A DNA stretch of 64,000 bases from assembly GCF_040629175.1 (NCBI RefSeq), contig NZ_JBEXUX010000004.1, positions 124,001-188,000 on the forward strand, read 5' to 3'. Under the pieces are notes generated by a model, which was not told the DNA's origin, searched no databases, and saw only the letters and a list, made by a program, of their open reading frames with translations. The position numbers and the translations under genes were made by a program. This document shows positions 41,715 to 51,806 of this stretch, in pieces; position 1 is the first letter of the stretch, and each line of letters begins with the position of its first letter. The stretch is from Embleya sp040629175. GTDB taxonomy: Bacteria > Actinomycetota > Actinomycetes > Streptomycetales > Streptomycetaceae.

Positions 41715-41880
41715 GAAGAGTCTCCTGCGGGTGGTGACGGCCGACGAAAGGATCTATCCGCAGTAGTGAATCAGCTACGAAGAGTAATTCTCGGTGGCGG
41801 CGACCGGCGAGACCCGACAAAAAACAACAGGTTGGGGGGGCTTGTGGGTGTGCGGGGCGCCCGAACGGAGCCCATCCCCC

Positions 41881-41902
41881 GCGCTCGAACATGTTCGAGC
41901 GC
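41881..41902. promoter_or_regulatory. 22-base perfect palindrome, candidate operator
   Basis: The half-site GCGCTCGAACA and its exact reverse complement abut without a spacer. It lies in the 439-base divergent region between DUF5995 and IclR genes, where no terminator is needed, so a protein-binding site is more likely. The centre, CGAAC-AT-GTTCG, looks like an actinobacterial LexA box but has two spacer bases instead of four. The adjacent IclR protein is the obvious candidate binder. The rest of 41715-42153 shows no gene. Confidence 0.6.
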
Positions 41903-42153
41903 CATCCGGGCGAGGGGCGGCGGGCGCCACCCACGGCACCCACGTCGACCGGATCGAGCCTGCCGGCCAAGGGAGTTGCTCCCGCCCCGTCCGCTTCGCC
42001 GCAGGCAGTGGCTGGACCGCGCCGGGCGGCCTCCGCCACGCGGCCGGGACGACGGCGCGATCGGCTGCGCGCCGAAGCGCGGGGGGACACTCGGTAGGGT
42101 GTGGCGCGCGCCGGTGAGGCCGCGGGCGGGGACACGAGGGTGGGGGCGAAACC

Positions 42154-43083
42154 ATGGCGGCGGTCGGCGAGGGCGCAATCGGCACCACGGCCTCGGAGGC
42201 GAGTCCGTCGCCGCCGACCGACCGGGTCGTCGGCGTCCTGGAACTGCTGGCGAGTCGACCCGCCCAGGCGTTCAGCCTCAGCGACATCGCGCGTGCGCTG
42301 GGCATGAGCAAGGCCACGTGCCACGCGGTGACCGCGAGCCTCGCCGGGGCCGACTACCTGATCCGCAATCCGGTCGACAAGACGTTCACGCTGGGTCCGG
42401 CGCTGGTGGCGGCGGGCCGCGCGGCCGAGCGGGCGTTTCCCGCCGTACACCTGGCCCAGGCGGAGGCGGCGACGCTCACCGACGAACTCGGCCTGCAGAC
42501 GACGGCGGCGATCCGCAGCGAGGACCATCTGGTGATCGTCGCGTATGCCGGCACCGGGCCGGACGACGGTGCGGTGCGAATCGGTCGCCGCATCCCGCTG
42601 GCACCGCCGTTCGGCGGGGTGTTCGTGGCCTGGAGCGACCGGGCGGTGATCGACGAATGGGCCCGGCGCACCGAACACCGCGCGCCGCGCGAGCCGTTGC
42701 TCGACTCGCTCGCCGCGATCAGGACCCGCGGCTACAGCGTCGAGCGGCTGACCCCGGCGGGCGTACGGCTGCGCCACGCGCTCGCCGAACTCAGCGACGA
42801 CCCGCTCGCCGAGGGTCTCCAGCCGATGGTGATGGCGCTGTTGGCCGAACTGCGCCAGGCCGAGTATCTCCCCGGCGACCTCGAAGGCGACGGTCGGCAT
42901 CCGGTCAGTGCGATGAGCGCGCCGGTCTTCGACGCCGAAGGCCGTACACAGATGAACCTTTCGGTGCAACCGCAGCGCGAGATGACCGTGCGCGAGATCG
43001 AGCGCACCGGCCGCCGCCTGCTCAGGAGTTGTACCCGCATCATGCACGCGGTCGGCGGCAAACCCCCGGCGACCCGCCCCTGA
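42154..43083 (+). CDS. IclR-family transcriptional regulator
   Basis: 309 aa. The N-terminal winged HTH lies at ~22-85 (VVGVLELLASRPAQAFSLSDIARALGMSKATCHAVTASL). The C-terminal effector domain follows (~95-290; DELGLQTTAAIRSEDHLVIVAYAG...PPFGGVFVAWSD). IclR proteins act as dimeric repressors or activators of catabolic or development genes in response to small molecules. It is divergent from the DUF5995 gene with a palindrome between them, which suggests auto- or cross-regulation. It converges on the next gene with only five bases between stops. Confidence 0.92.
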   Translation: MAAVGEGAIGTTASEASPSPPTDRVVGVLELLASRPAQAFSLSDIARALGMSKATCHAVTASLAGADYLIRNPVDKTFTLGPALVAAGRAAERAFPAVHLAQAEAATLTDELGLQTTAAIRSEDHLVIVAYAGTGPDDGAVRIGRRIPLAPPFGGVFVAWSDRAVIDEWARRTEHRAPREPLLDSLAAIRTRGYSVERLTPAGVRLRHALAELSDDPLAEGLQPMVMALLAELRQAEYLPGDLEGDGRHPVSAMSAPVFDAEGRTQMNLSVQPQREMTVREIERTGRRLLRSCTRIMHAVGGKPPATRP

Positions 43084-43088
43084 CGGGA

Positions 43089-43748
43089 CTACGCCCGGGT
43101 GTTCGGGTGCAGGACGGCGAACAGGCCCCGGGCGCGGGTGCCTTCCGGCGTCCGCCAGGGACCGCCGACGTGGCCGGTCGCTCCCTGCGGAAGCACGAAC
43201 GGGCCGTCTGCGGCAGGCCGTAGGACCCGGTGCAGGCGCAGCGTCGGGCCGTCCGGCGTGGTCAGCGCGGTGCCCTCGTGGTCGTCGGCGGTGGTGAAGT
43301 CCGTGGGGATGGCGCCCGCACCGGTGTAGGCGGCGACGACCTCCGGGTCGGGGAGGTCGCTGACGCCCTGGTCCTGGGCCTGCGCCCGACCCTCGATCAG
43401 GGCGGCCAACCGGGCGATGGATACGGGATCCTGGCAGCCGTCGTAGGCCCAGCGCCGGCCCAGTACGCCGTGCTCCATGGTGCCGACGAGGGCGTGCTCC
43501 GCCCCGTCGAGCGGGGCGCCGCGATAGGTGAGCGGCACCAGGTAGGTGGTCGGCCGGGGGCCGGAGCCGTCGGTGATTACGGCGAACTCGATCCCGACCT
43601 CGCCGCGTGGGTCGTCCAGCCGGAAACCGCCGGCCCTGGCCAACCGCGGTTGCGCCGAGCCACCGCGGTACCACGGACGCGAGGGCAGCCAGGCGGTGAG
43701 CAGTTCGAGCTTGCTCGGGGTGAGGGTGGTGTGGTGGATGACGGCCAT
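43089..43748 (-). CDS. Maltokinase N-terminal cap-like domain protein
   Basis: 219 aa. The ATG at 43748 gives the family start MAVIHHTTLTPSKLELLTAWLPSRPWY. Further matches to actinobacterial stand-alone cap-domain proteins are GGFRLDDPRGEVGIEF, YLVPLTYRGAPLDGAE, GTMEHGVLGRRWAYDGCQDPV and a short C-terminal beta domain. In maltokinases (Pep2/Mak) this domain caps a kinase fold that is missing here, so kinase activity is not expected. Role unknown; often annotated as 1,4-alpha-glucan-branching-related. Confidence 0.82.
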   Translation of the reverse strand: MAVIHHTTLTPSKLELLTAWLPSRPWYRGGSAQPRLARAGGFRLDDPRGEVGIEFAVITDGSGPRPTTYLVPLTYRGAPLDGAEHALVGTMEHGVLGRRWAYDGCQDPVSIARLAALIEGRAQAQDQGVSDLPDPEVVAAYTGAGAIPTDFTTADDHEGTALTTPDGPTLRLHRVLRPAADGPFVLPQGATGHVGGPWRTPEGTRARGLFAVLHPNTRA

Positions 43749-43953
43749 GCCGAAGGCTACCAACGGCCGCCGCCCGAACGCCGCGTCCCGGCGACCCGAC
43801 CCGTTATGCCCCTCGTACGGGCGGTTTTCGTGGCAAAGAGCGAGTGGTCGTCGACAATCCGTGATCAAATGGCTCGACTGGATTGTTGGTTGGCACAGTG
43901 CCGCGTTGCCGCGTGCGTGGTCGCCGGCACCGAAGCGCCACGGAGAGACTCAC

Positions 43954-46900
43954 ATGGGCCACCTGCGCTCGCACCCGCCAAGGGTGCTGCTCGCCCTGCT
44001 CGTTCTCCTGCTGTGCGCGCCGACGCTGCGCGCCGAGACGGCACGGGCGACCGCACCCCCGACGTCGGGCGGCCCCGCCCGGGCGACCGCCGACGTCATG
44101 CCGACGGCCGCCGGCGCGTCGGCGCGGGCCCGGGCCACCCGGGAGCGCGTCGAGGTGGTGGCCGAGCGCGGCGACGCCGCACGGGTGTTCGCCAATCCGG
44201 AAGGGACGTTCACCCGCGAACAGTCCCTGCGACCACACGGCGCGGCCGCACCGGCGAACCGGCTTCGCGCGGGGGACAACCAGCCGCAGTGGTCGTCGGG
44301 ACCGGGTGGCTGGGCACTGGTGTACGGCCTCCCCGGCGACCTGCGCGGACAGTCCTACTGGCCGGGCGACGGTGACGGAGTCGCCAAGGTCGGCTTCAGT
44401 TCGTGGGAGCGGCCCACGGTGCTGGTGCGTTCCTACTTCCAATACGACGTGGGCGCGTTGGCCGGAAAGCAGGTGCTCCGCGCCGAGTTCAACGTCTTCG
44501 AATCGTACGCACCCTCGTGCACGCCCCAACCCGTGCAGGTGTGGCAGACCGGCGTCGTGGAGCCCTGGACCACCTGGGACACCCAGCCCCCGGCGATTCG
44601 CGAACTCGACACCCGGACCGTCGCCAACGGGTACGACTCCCGGTGCCCGGTCGACTGGGTGGGGTTCGACGTCACCGCCGCGGCACAGGACGCCGCGGCC
44701 GGCAACCGGCTCGTGACGCTGATGTTGCGCGCGCCCGACGAAGGCGACCGGTACCAGTGGAAGAAGTTCCGGCCCGACCCCAGGCTGATCGTCAGCTACA
44801 ACTCCCCTCCGGAACCGCCCTCTGCCCTGGCGGTCGGCGACCGGAACGGCGACCTCGCCTGCGGCGTGCAGCCCCACGAGCCGTACGTGCGCACCGGCAC
44901 GCCGACACTGCGCGCAACGGTCGGCGACCCGGACGGCGGGCCGGGCGCGGCCGAGTTCGAGTGGTGGGCGCGTGGCGAGCGCCCGCTGGGCTCCCGCGGC
45001 ACCGTCATGCGGACCTCGGGGACCTCGTTCTCCGTCGCCGTCCCGGACGACGTGTTCGGCGACGGCGCCAGGATCGGGTGGCGGGTGCGCGGGTGGGACG
45101 GCACGGCACACGGCCCGTGGTCCGGCTGGTGCGACGTCACCGTCGACGGGACGGCCCCGGCCGCACCCCCGATCGTCGGATCCACCGACTATCCGCCCGA
45201 CGGGTTCGGCGGCGGCATCGGCAGGACCGGCCGGTTCGCGCTGCGCACCGGCGGCGACGCGGACATCGTCCGGTTCAGGTACGGCCTGGTCACCCCGCCG
45301 ACCCGCGAGGTGGCCGCGGTCGACGGCGCGGCCTCGGTGGAGGTGACCCCGGCCGTCGGCGATCCGCACGACCTGTACGTGGTCGGCGTGGACCGCGCCG
45401 GCAACGAAAGCCCGCCGACGGCCTACCACTTCCGCGTCCGCACCACCCGCTTCCCACCGGTGCGGCACTGGCGCCTGGACGGCCACGCCCCCGAGACCGC
45501 CGTGCCGGACGCGCTCGGACGCGGCAGCACCGGGACGCTGGTCCCGGGACAGACGGCCTGGGACACCGGCCGGGTCGGCGACGCCGTGTGGTTCGACGGC
45601 CTCGCCGGGCATCTGTCGCTGGGCCCCACCTCGACGATCCACACGGGCGGCAGCTTCTCGGTTGCGGCCTGGGTGCGCCTGGACCGCCTCGACGGTTCCT
45701 GGCGCACCGCCGTGAGCCAGGCCGGGGACCGGGCGAGCGGGTTCTATCCGCAGTACCGCAGCGACACCCGACAATGGGCGTTCACCGTGCCGAGCGCCGA
45801 CGTCGACGACTTCGCGGGGGACCGGGTGTCGGGCGACGCCCCGGTCCGCCCGCACGTGTGGACACACCTCGTCGGTGTCTACGACGCGGGCGAGGAACAG
45901 ATCAGGCTGTACGTGGACGGCAGGTTCGCCGGCCGGGCACCGCATGCCACGCGCTGGCACGCCGCCGGCCCCGTACACATCGGAGACGCCCGATTCGACG
46001 GTGCGGCGGTCGACTTCCGGCCCGGCGCCGTCGACGACGTGCGGCTGTACGACCGGGTGCTGACCGACGGCCGGGTGAACCCGGGCGATCGGGTCGCCCC
46101 GGACAGCGACGTACACACCCTCGCCACCAAGCCCGCCGAGCCCGCCGGACGCTGGACGTTCGAGGAGAACACCCCCGACTCCACCGCGGACACCTCCGGG
46201 CAACGTCGCGCCGGCACGTTCGTGGGCGGAGCCTCGTGGACCCCGGTCGGCACCGGCCGCGCCGTCCTGCCGGACGGCGTCGACGATCACGTCGTGGTGG
46301 CGGGGGTGCCGGCCCGCACCGACGCGGGCTTCACCGTCGGCGCCCGAGTCCGTGCCGACGCGGCGCGCACCGACATGACCGCGGTCAGCAGGTCCGAGGC
46401 CGGCACCGCCCGATCCGCGCTGCGTTACGACGCCCGGCGCCGGGCCTGGGAGTTCGTGGTCACCGCCGACGACACGGACGACGCCCCGAGGTGGACCGCC
46501 ACCGCGCCCGTGACCGCAGTAACAGGCCGATGGACGCACCTGGCCGGGGTCCACGACACGGCCGCCGAGGAACTGCGCCTGTACGTGGACGGCGTGCTCC
46601 AGGCCGTCGCCCGCGCGGGCCCGAGCCGGCCGATCGACGAGGGACTGCGGATCGGCGCCCACCTCACGCGCGGGGTCCCGGACGAATTCTGGGCCGGCGC
46701 GATCGACGACGTGCGCCTCTACCGCGGTGTGCGGGCGCCGGACCAGATCGCCGACGAGGCCGACGACCCCACCGAGGGAACGGTGTTCGCCCGGGACGGG
46801 CTGCACCGCAGCCTCGCGCACGACGGCGAGCACACCACCACCGGCGGCGCCGGAGCGGCGGGGCTGGCACCCCCGGGATCCCATCTGGAGTACGAACTGG

Positions 46901-48631
46901 GCTGGTACGCCCCGGAGGGGGCCGCCGGCACCCGAGTGCTGTACTCCTGCCTGCTCGGCGACGACCAGTTCACGTCGGTCGACCCGCGCTGCGAAGGTCA
47001 CCGCCTGCTCGGCGCGTTGGGGTCGATCCATGCCGAAGCCCCGGGCGACGAACCGGTGATCGACCTGTACCGCTGTCGCACCGCCGGCGGCGAGCACTAC
47101 GACTCCGTGCACGACGACTGCGACGGCGGCGGTACCCGCGAGTTCCGGTTGGGCCGGCTGCGCGCGTACGCCCCGCTGATCCGTTATGTGCAGCCGGACG
47201 CGCCGGCGGACCACACGAGCACCGTGGGCGGGACGGCCCCGGGCTACCGCGCGGAAGGGCGGATCGGCGTCCTCTCCCTCGTCCAACGCCCCGGCACCCG
47301 GCTGCTCTTCGCGTGCCGCGACGGCACGGACACCTTCACCTCGCTCGACAGCGCCTGCGAGGGCGGACACGGGCTGCGCACCCTCGGCTGGATCCACTCC
47401 CGGGCCGCGATCCCGGGCGACGACCGGTGCCCGCGCACGTCCTACGCGCGCAATCGGGAGACCCGGCCGGTGTCCGCGGTCGGCCGCGTCGAGGTTGTCG
47501 CCGTCGCGTGCGCCACGCCGCCGCGCTTTCCGGAGCACGCCGTCTCCGACGAACGCACCCACTACGACGGCCTGGCGTGGGCGGAGCCACCGACCGCCGG
47601 GGACGCGACTCTCCGGGAGAAGGTCGCGGCCTACGCGGACGGTCGACCCCGGTACGTTCCGGTGACCCGGACCCGCCACGACGTGCACGGCCGGGTGCTG
47701 GAGTCGGTCGACGCGCTGGACCGCAGGACCGTCACCGCCTTCGCTCCGCCGACCGGCCCTCCGCAGACCTCGACGAGCACCAACCCGCTCGGCCACACGA
47801 CCACCACGACGCTGTTCCGCGCCTGGGCGGAGCCGCAGGCGGTCGTCGACGCCAACGGGCGGCGCACCGAGTTCGTCCGCGACCCGCTCGGTCGGCTCAC
47901 CGAGGTCTGGATGCCCGGCAGCGCCGCCGGATCCCGCCGACTGCACGAGCGTTACACCTACACGATGCGCAAGGACGGCACGAGCCACGTGGCCACCGCG
48001 ACCGCCAAGGCGGACGGCGGCCTGGTGACCGAATACAGCCTGCACGATGGCATGTTGCGCGCACGCCAGACGCAAAAGCCGGCCTGGGGCGGCGGTCGGG
48101 TGGTCACCGACACGTTCCACGACCCGCGCGGTCTGGTCGTGCGCACCAACAGCGCGTACAACACCGTCGGCGAGCCGGACGGCAACCTGGTCGGCGCCGA
48201 TCCGATCGCCGTCCCGGCCTACACCACGACCCGATTCGACGGCGCCGCGCGCCCGGTCCTGGCGACGACGCCGCCGGCAACCGGCACGTGGAGACCCGGC
48301 AGGGCCCGAACGGCGCGGCCGAGACCGTCCGTACCTACCACTACCCACCGGCGGGCGCCCCCCAGCCGCACACCGTGCGGTCCGTCACCACCGGCCCTGG
48401 CAACGCCGGCGAGCAGTCGTACACCTACGGCCCCACCGGCGCCACCACCGTTCGTCCCGGCCCGAACGGCGATGCGCAGCACGTCACTTGGGACGCGGAG
48501 GACCGTCCGGCCGCGGTGACCGACCGCACCGGGACCACCCGCTACGTGCACGACTCGGCACGGGCGTCTCGTACGGCTTCGGCACCCCTTCCCTGAGTGC
48601 CGGCCTGGAACCGGGCTTCGGTTGGCGGTAG
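43954..48631 (+). pseudogene. Truncated, frameshifted LamG/RHS-repeat secreted protein
   Basis: The ATG follows GGAGAG and a Sec signal peptide (PRVLLALLVLLLCAPTLRA). The first frame is open to a stop at 48519 (1521 codons). Domains: DNRLRE-type module ~150-282; Ig/Fn3-like parts ~285-490; two LamG domains ~500-700 and ~725-930 (VAAWVRLDRLDG, LYVDGRFAGRA); Cys-bearing repeats ~980-1155 (YSCLLGDDQFTSVDPRCEG); RHS/YD repeats from ~1235. Near 48275 the frame shifts: the YD reading continues in another frame (GNRHVETRQGPNGAAETVRTYHY...WDAEDRPAAVTDRTGTT) to about 48560. A second shift then leads to VSYGFGTPSLSAG and a TAG at 48631. The RHS core and any C-terminal toxin are missing. Wild-type relatives are secreted polymorphic-toxin or surface proteins. 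Confidence 0.75.
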
Positions 48632-48676
48632 CGGAACCGCCGCGCCACGCGGCCTCGTTCGTGGCCCGGCCGGGGC

Positions 48677-49297
48677 CTACGCCGGGTCGGCGGGCGGCAC
48701 CTGTTCGGGCGTCGGGAGCAGCGCGATGCCCGACCTGAGTCGCACGGCGCCCGGCAGGTCCAGGCCGCAGCGGCGAGTGGCGACGACCGACTCCTGCATC
48801 GCCAGGGTGCCGGTGGTCGTACAGGTGCCGCAGCGCAGCGACGTCAGCCGGGCCTGCCGGACGACCGCCTGCATGCCCTCGATGTCGAAGGCGACGGTGA
48901 GGCGGATGTCCAGGGTGCCGACGCGGACGCCGTCGACGGTCAGGTCGACGCACGGGCGATGGGTGGAGGTGACCTGGTGGGTGGCCAGTGCGACGACCTC
49001 CTCGGTGTCCGGCGCGGCGCGGGTGCGGTGTGCGGCCTGGACGAGCGCGCCGTGTTTGGCCCATCCGGCGGCCACCAGGTCGAGCAGATCCAGGCTCAGG
49101 AAGCCGTCGACCACCGTGCCGATCTCCTGCTCGACGGTGCGGCCCGCGCTGTCCGTCAGGCTCTGGGCGCCGCGCCCGAGCAGCGTGGCGACCTCGTGTT
49201 CGTGTGCCGCGTCGGCGAGTGTTTCGGCAGCGGCTTCACCGTCGGCGCCGAACAGCAGTTCGCGCACGGACGTGGGGTGCGGCGCGGCGTCGGTCAT
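48677..49297 (-). CDS. Conserved protein of unknown function, coupled to an IPT-domain membrane protein
   Basis: 206 aa. There is no signal peptide or membrane helix. An Ala/Glu-rich helical N-terminal half (SVRELLFGADGEAAAETLADAAHEHEVATLLGRGAQ) is followed by a beta-rich half with VDGVRVGTLDIRLTVAFDIEGM and a pair of cysteines in SLRCGTCTTTG, possibly metal-binding. Its ATG overlaps the stop of the upstream gene (ATGA), so the two proteins should be made in fixed ratio. I do not recognise the family. It may be a cytoplasmic partner of the membrane protein. Confidence 0.7.
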   Translation of the reverse strand: MTDAAPHPTSVRELLFGADGEAAAETLADAAHEHEVATLLGRGAQSLTDSAGRTVEQEIGTVVDGFLSLDLLDLVAAGWAKHGALVQAAHRTRAAPDTEEVVALATHQVTSTHRPCVDLTVDGVRVGTLDIRLTVAFDIEGMQAVVRQARLTSLRCGTCTTTGTLAMQESVVATRRCGLDLPGAVRLRSGIALLPTPEQVPPADPA

Positions 49298-50217
49298 GGG
49301 TCCGGCTCCTCGATGGTTTGTTCACCGGGGTCCGCGCGGGGTTCCAGCCGTACGGTCCGGTTCGTTCCGTGGGTGTCCCGCACGTCCTGTACGCCGGCCG
49401 CGGCCGGGCCGGGGCGGATGACGGCGCGAACGTGTCGACGGGTCCAGCGTGGTCCCCGCCCGCGACGGAAGATGCCCAGGTAGCCGGCGAGCGCGGCGAC
49501 CAGCAAACCGCCGCCCGCGATCATCCCGATCATCCAGCCCGAGCCGGCGCCGGCTCCGGTGCCGCCGACCGCGGTCGACGACGAGGTCGGCGTCGGCTTT
49601 CGGGAAGAGGCCGGTCCGGTGCCCGTGGTGACCTCGAAGGGGGCGGAGGCGTCGGCTTGCCCGCAGTACGCCGAGACCCGATGGCTCCCCTTCGACGCGT
49701 CCTTCGGGACCACCAGTCGGACGGTGAAGCCGCCCCCGTTCGGGGCGACCCCCGTGGCGGCGGTGATCGTGGCACCGTCCCAACGCATGTCGACCCGGGT
49801 TCCGGGACGGCAGGCCGCGAAGCCGGAGCCGGAGACCGCCACCGTGGTGCCGGCACCACCCCTTGCCGGGGCCAGGACCAGAACCGCGGCCCGGGAGCCG
49901 GGGGCGGGCGTCGTCCCTCGGGGGGACGGCTGCCCGCTCTTCGTGGACGGCGCAGGCGTCGTCCTTCGGGCGGACGGAGCCACGGGCGAGGGAGGGTACG
50001 GCGGATAGGTGATCGGCGGCGGCGGCGGCGGTGGTGGAGGCGGCGGCGGTTGTGGCGGTGGGGGAGGCGGCGGTGCCACGTGGGCGTGCGCGACGCAGGT
50101 CGGCGCGCAGACCCCGGCCCCGACGCAGAGCAGTGCCCCCACCAACCCCGAGACCGCGATCAGTCGCCCGCTCCGCCCGGTCTCGGGGCGTCGGGCGGGA
50201 CCGTCGCACGCCTCCAC
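49294..50217 (-). CDS. Secreted, membrane-anchored IPT/Ig-like protein with polyproline segment
   Basis: 307 aa from a GTG with GGAAGGAACC upstream. A signal peptide (~14-40; RLIAVSGLVGALLCVGAGVCAPTCVA) leads to a run of 7 Pro, Gln and 12 Pro near ~50-70. An Ig/IPT-like domain follows (~115-205; GGAGTTVAVSGSGFAACRPGTRVDMRWDG), then a Ser/Thr/Gly-rich linker and a transmembrane helix at ~225-248 (WMIGMIAGGGLLVAALAGYLG) with a basic cytoplasmic tail. The protein is therefore displayed outside the cell on a stalk, with ~60 residues inside that could meet the coupled downstream protein. Function unknown. Confidence 0.75.
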   Translation of the reverse strand: MEACDGPARRPETGRSGRLIAVSGLVGALLCVGAGVCAPTCVAHAHVAPPPPPPPQPPPPPPPPPPPPITYPPYPPSPVAPSARRTTPAPSTKSGQPSPRGTTPAPGSRAAVLVLAPARGGAGTTVAVSGSGFAACRPGTRVDMRWDGATITAATGVAPNGGGFTVRLVVPKDASKGSHRVSAYCGQADASAPFEVTTGTGPASSRKPTPTSSSTAVGGTGAGAGSGWMIGMIAGGGLLVAALAGYLGIFRRGRGPRWTRRHVRAVIRPGPAAAGVQDVRDTHGTNRTVRLEPRADPGEQTIEEPDP

Positions 50218-50520
50218 CGTGGTTCCTTCCGTGTGTCCCCGGCGCGAGAGCAGGCTCTCGACTCGATCACGAGCCACAAAAAAACGCGTTCCGGCGCGCA
50301 ACGCACCGGAGCGACTCCGGTTCAGACAAACACGGGACGGCACGTGTCGCATCCGGATGGTCTCGGCGACATCTGCGGCGTCGGTGCCCCCGAACCGGGC
50401 GGGAAACCGATTATCGTGAATTCGAAAGATAGTCTTGCGCATTTCGGTGAACACATTTCGGGAAACCTCCCTGGTCGGTGGTATATCTGGTCCGCCGGAA
50501 TCAAATCCAGGAGGGTCGCT
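50218..50520. promoter_or_regulatory. Divergent intergenic region before the Rieske gene
   Basis: About 300 bases that are unusually A+T-rich for this genome. A direct repeat CATTTCGG occurs at 50440-50447 and 50454-50461 (14-base period). GTATATCTGG at 50481 could hold a -10 element, and CAGGAGG at 50509 is an excellent ribosome binding site for the TTG start. An A8 run lies at 50277-50284. The direct repeat may be an activator site. Confidence 0.45.
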
Positions 50521-51633
50521 TTGGGATTGTCACGCAAATACGCGAATACGATCACCCAGGGACCCACCCCGGCGGATGTGGCGCGGGCGCCCGGCCTGCC
50601 CTATCCGAGCGGCTGGTCCGCGCTGGCCTTCTCCGACGAGTTGAGGCCCGGAACCGTGCTCACCCGACCGCTCCTGGGCGAGGACGTGGTGCTGTACCGG
50701 TTGCGGACCGGGGGCGTTCGGGCGGTCCGTCCCTACTGTCCGCACCTGGGTGCCCATCTGGGCCTGGCCGACCTGGACGGGGACGACCTGGTGTGTCCGT
50801 TCCATTCCTTCGCCTTCGGTCCCGACGGTTCGTGCGTCCGCACGGGATACGGCACGCCGCCACCGAAGGCGCCGCTGGATGCGATTCCGGTGCACGAGGT
50901 CAACGGCGCGGTCTTCGTCTGGCGGCACCACGACGGTCGGGAACCGGACTGGCGGATTCCCGCCTGGCGGGCGATCGCCGGCCTGCCGACTCGGCACGTG
51001 ACGTGGGAAATGGCGGGCAATGTCCAGGAGGTCATCGAGAATTCCGTGGACATCGGGCATTTCGCGACGCTGCACGGCTGGGTCCGGGCCGAACTCGGCG
51101 CGCCGATCGCGTACGAGGAAACGAATTTCCACGTGTCGATGCGAGTGCGCGAGAGCGCTCCGCTGATCGGTGAGTTCGACGTGGAGGTGGAGGTCGACGG
51201 CTATGGCCTGGCCTGCCTCCAGGCCGAGATCCACACGCCGCGCTTCGGCCTGCGGATGTACACGCAGGTGATGCCGACCGCGATCGCACCCAATCGGATG
51301 CAACTTCGGCAGGCGAACCGGGTCACGGTGACGGAGCCGTCCTGGTCGACGCCGGGCCTGGCCCGGACGGTGACCCGGGCCGTCACGCGTGCGCTGGAAT
51401 GGCCGCTGTTCCGATCGAGTTGCGCCTTCACCGCCGCCGACTTCCCGATCTGGCACCACAAGCGATACCAGCAGCCCCCGCGACTGGGACTCGGGGATGG
51501 GCCGATCGGCGCCTTTCGGCACTGGGCCCGGAAGTTCTATCCGGCGGAGGGCGTCGAATCGAGGAGCGCCGCACACGCCGACAGGTCCCTCGAACGGGCC
51601 GCGCCCGAGCGGGTGAATTCACCGGGAGGGTGA
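50521..51633 (+). CDS. Rieske non-heme iron oxygenase, terminal (alpha) component
   Basis: 370 aa; a TTG start was chosen because AGGAGG lies 6-7 bases upstream and no other start fits. The Rieske [2Fe-2S] ligands are Cys73, His75, Cys92 and His95 (CPH...CPFH). The catalytic mononuclear iron motif is Asn174-x2-Asp177-x2-His180-x4-His185 (NSVDIGHFATLH). The overall form resembles single-component-type terminal oxygenases such as KshA. It would hydroxylate or desaturate a hydrophobic substrate using electrons from a separate reductase, and no reductase or ferredoxin gene is in the window. It lies 174 bases before the EF-hand gene and upstream of the PKS-NRPS, suggesting a tailoring step; that link is inference. 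Confidence 0.92.
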   Translation: MGLSRKYANTITQGPTPADVARAPGLPYPSGWSALAFSDELRPGTVLTRPLLGEDVVLYRLRTGGVRAVRPYCPHLGAHLGLADLDGDDLVCPFHSFAFGPDGSCVRTGYGTPPPKAPLDAIPVHEVNGAVFVWRHHDGREPDWRIPAWRAIAGLPTRHVTWEMAGNVQEVIENSVDIGHFATLHGWVRAELGAPIAYEETNFHVSMRVRESAPLIGEFDVEVEVDGYGLACLQAEIHTPRFGLRMYTQVMPTAIAPNRMQLRQANRVTVTEPSWSTPGLARTVTRAVTRALEWPLFRSSCAFTAADFPIWHHKRYQQPPRLGLGDGPIGAFRHWARKFYPAEGVESRSAAHADRSLERAAPERVNSPGG

Positions 51634-51806
51634 ACGCCACACGGTCGCGCCGGGGCGGGTCGGGGTCGAGATCGTCGACGGCGCGATCGGTCGCGCCCGG
51701 GTGCAGCAACCGTGATATCCGCGACCGGCCGTATATCTTTCATCACGCAACGCAACCAACCGTCTGTACGTGGACGTCACCGTCCGCGACGACCGAGAGG
51801 ATCGCC

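Noticed and set aside
41886..41897. LexA (SOS) box
   Set aside because: The centre reads CGAAC-AT-GTTCG with two spacer bases; the actinobacterial LexA box needs four, and no SOS gene is adjacent.
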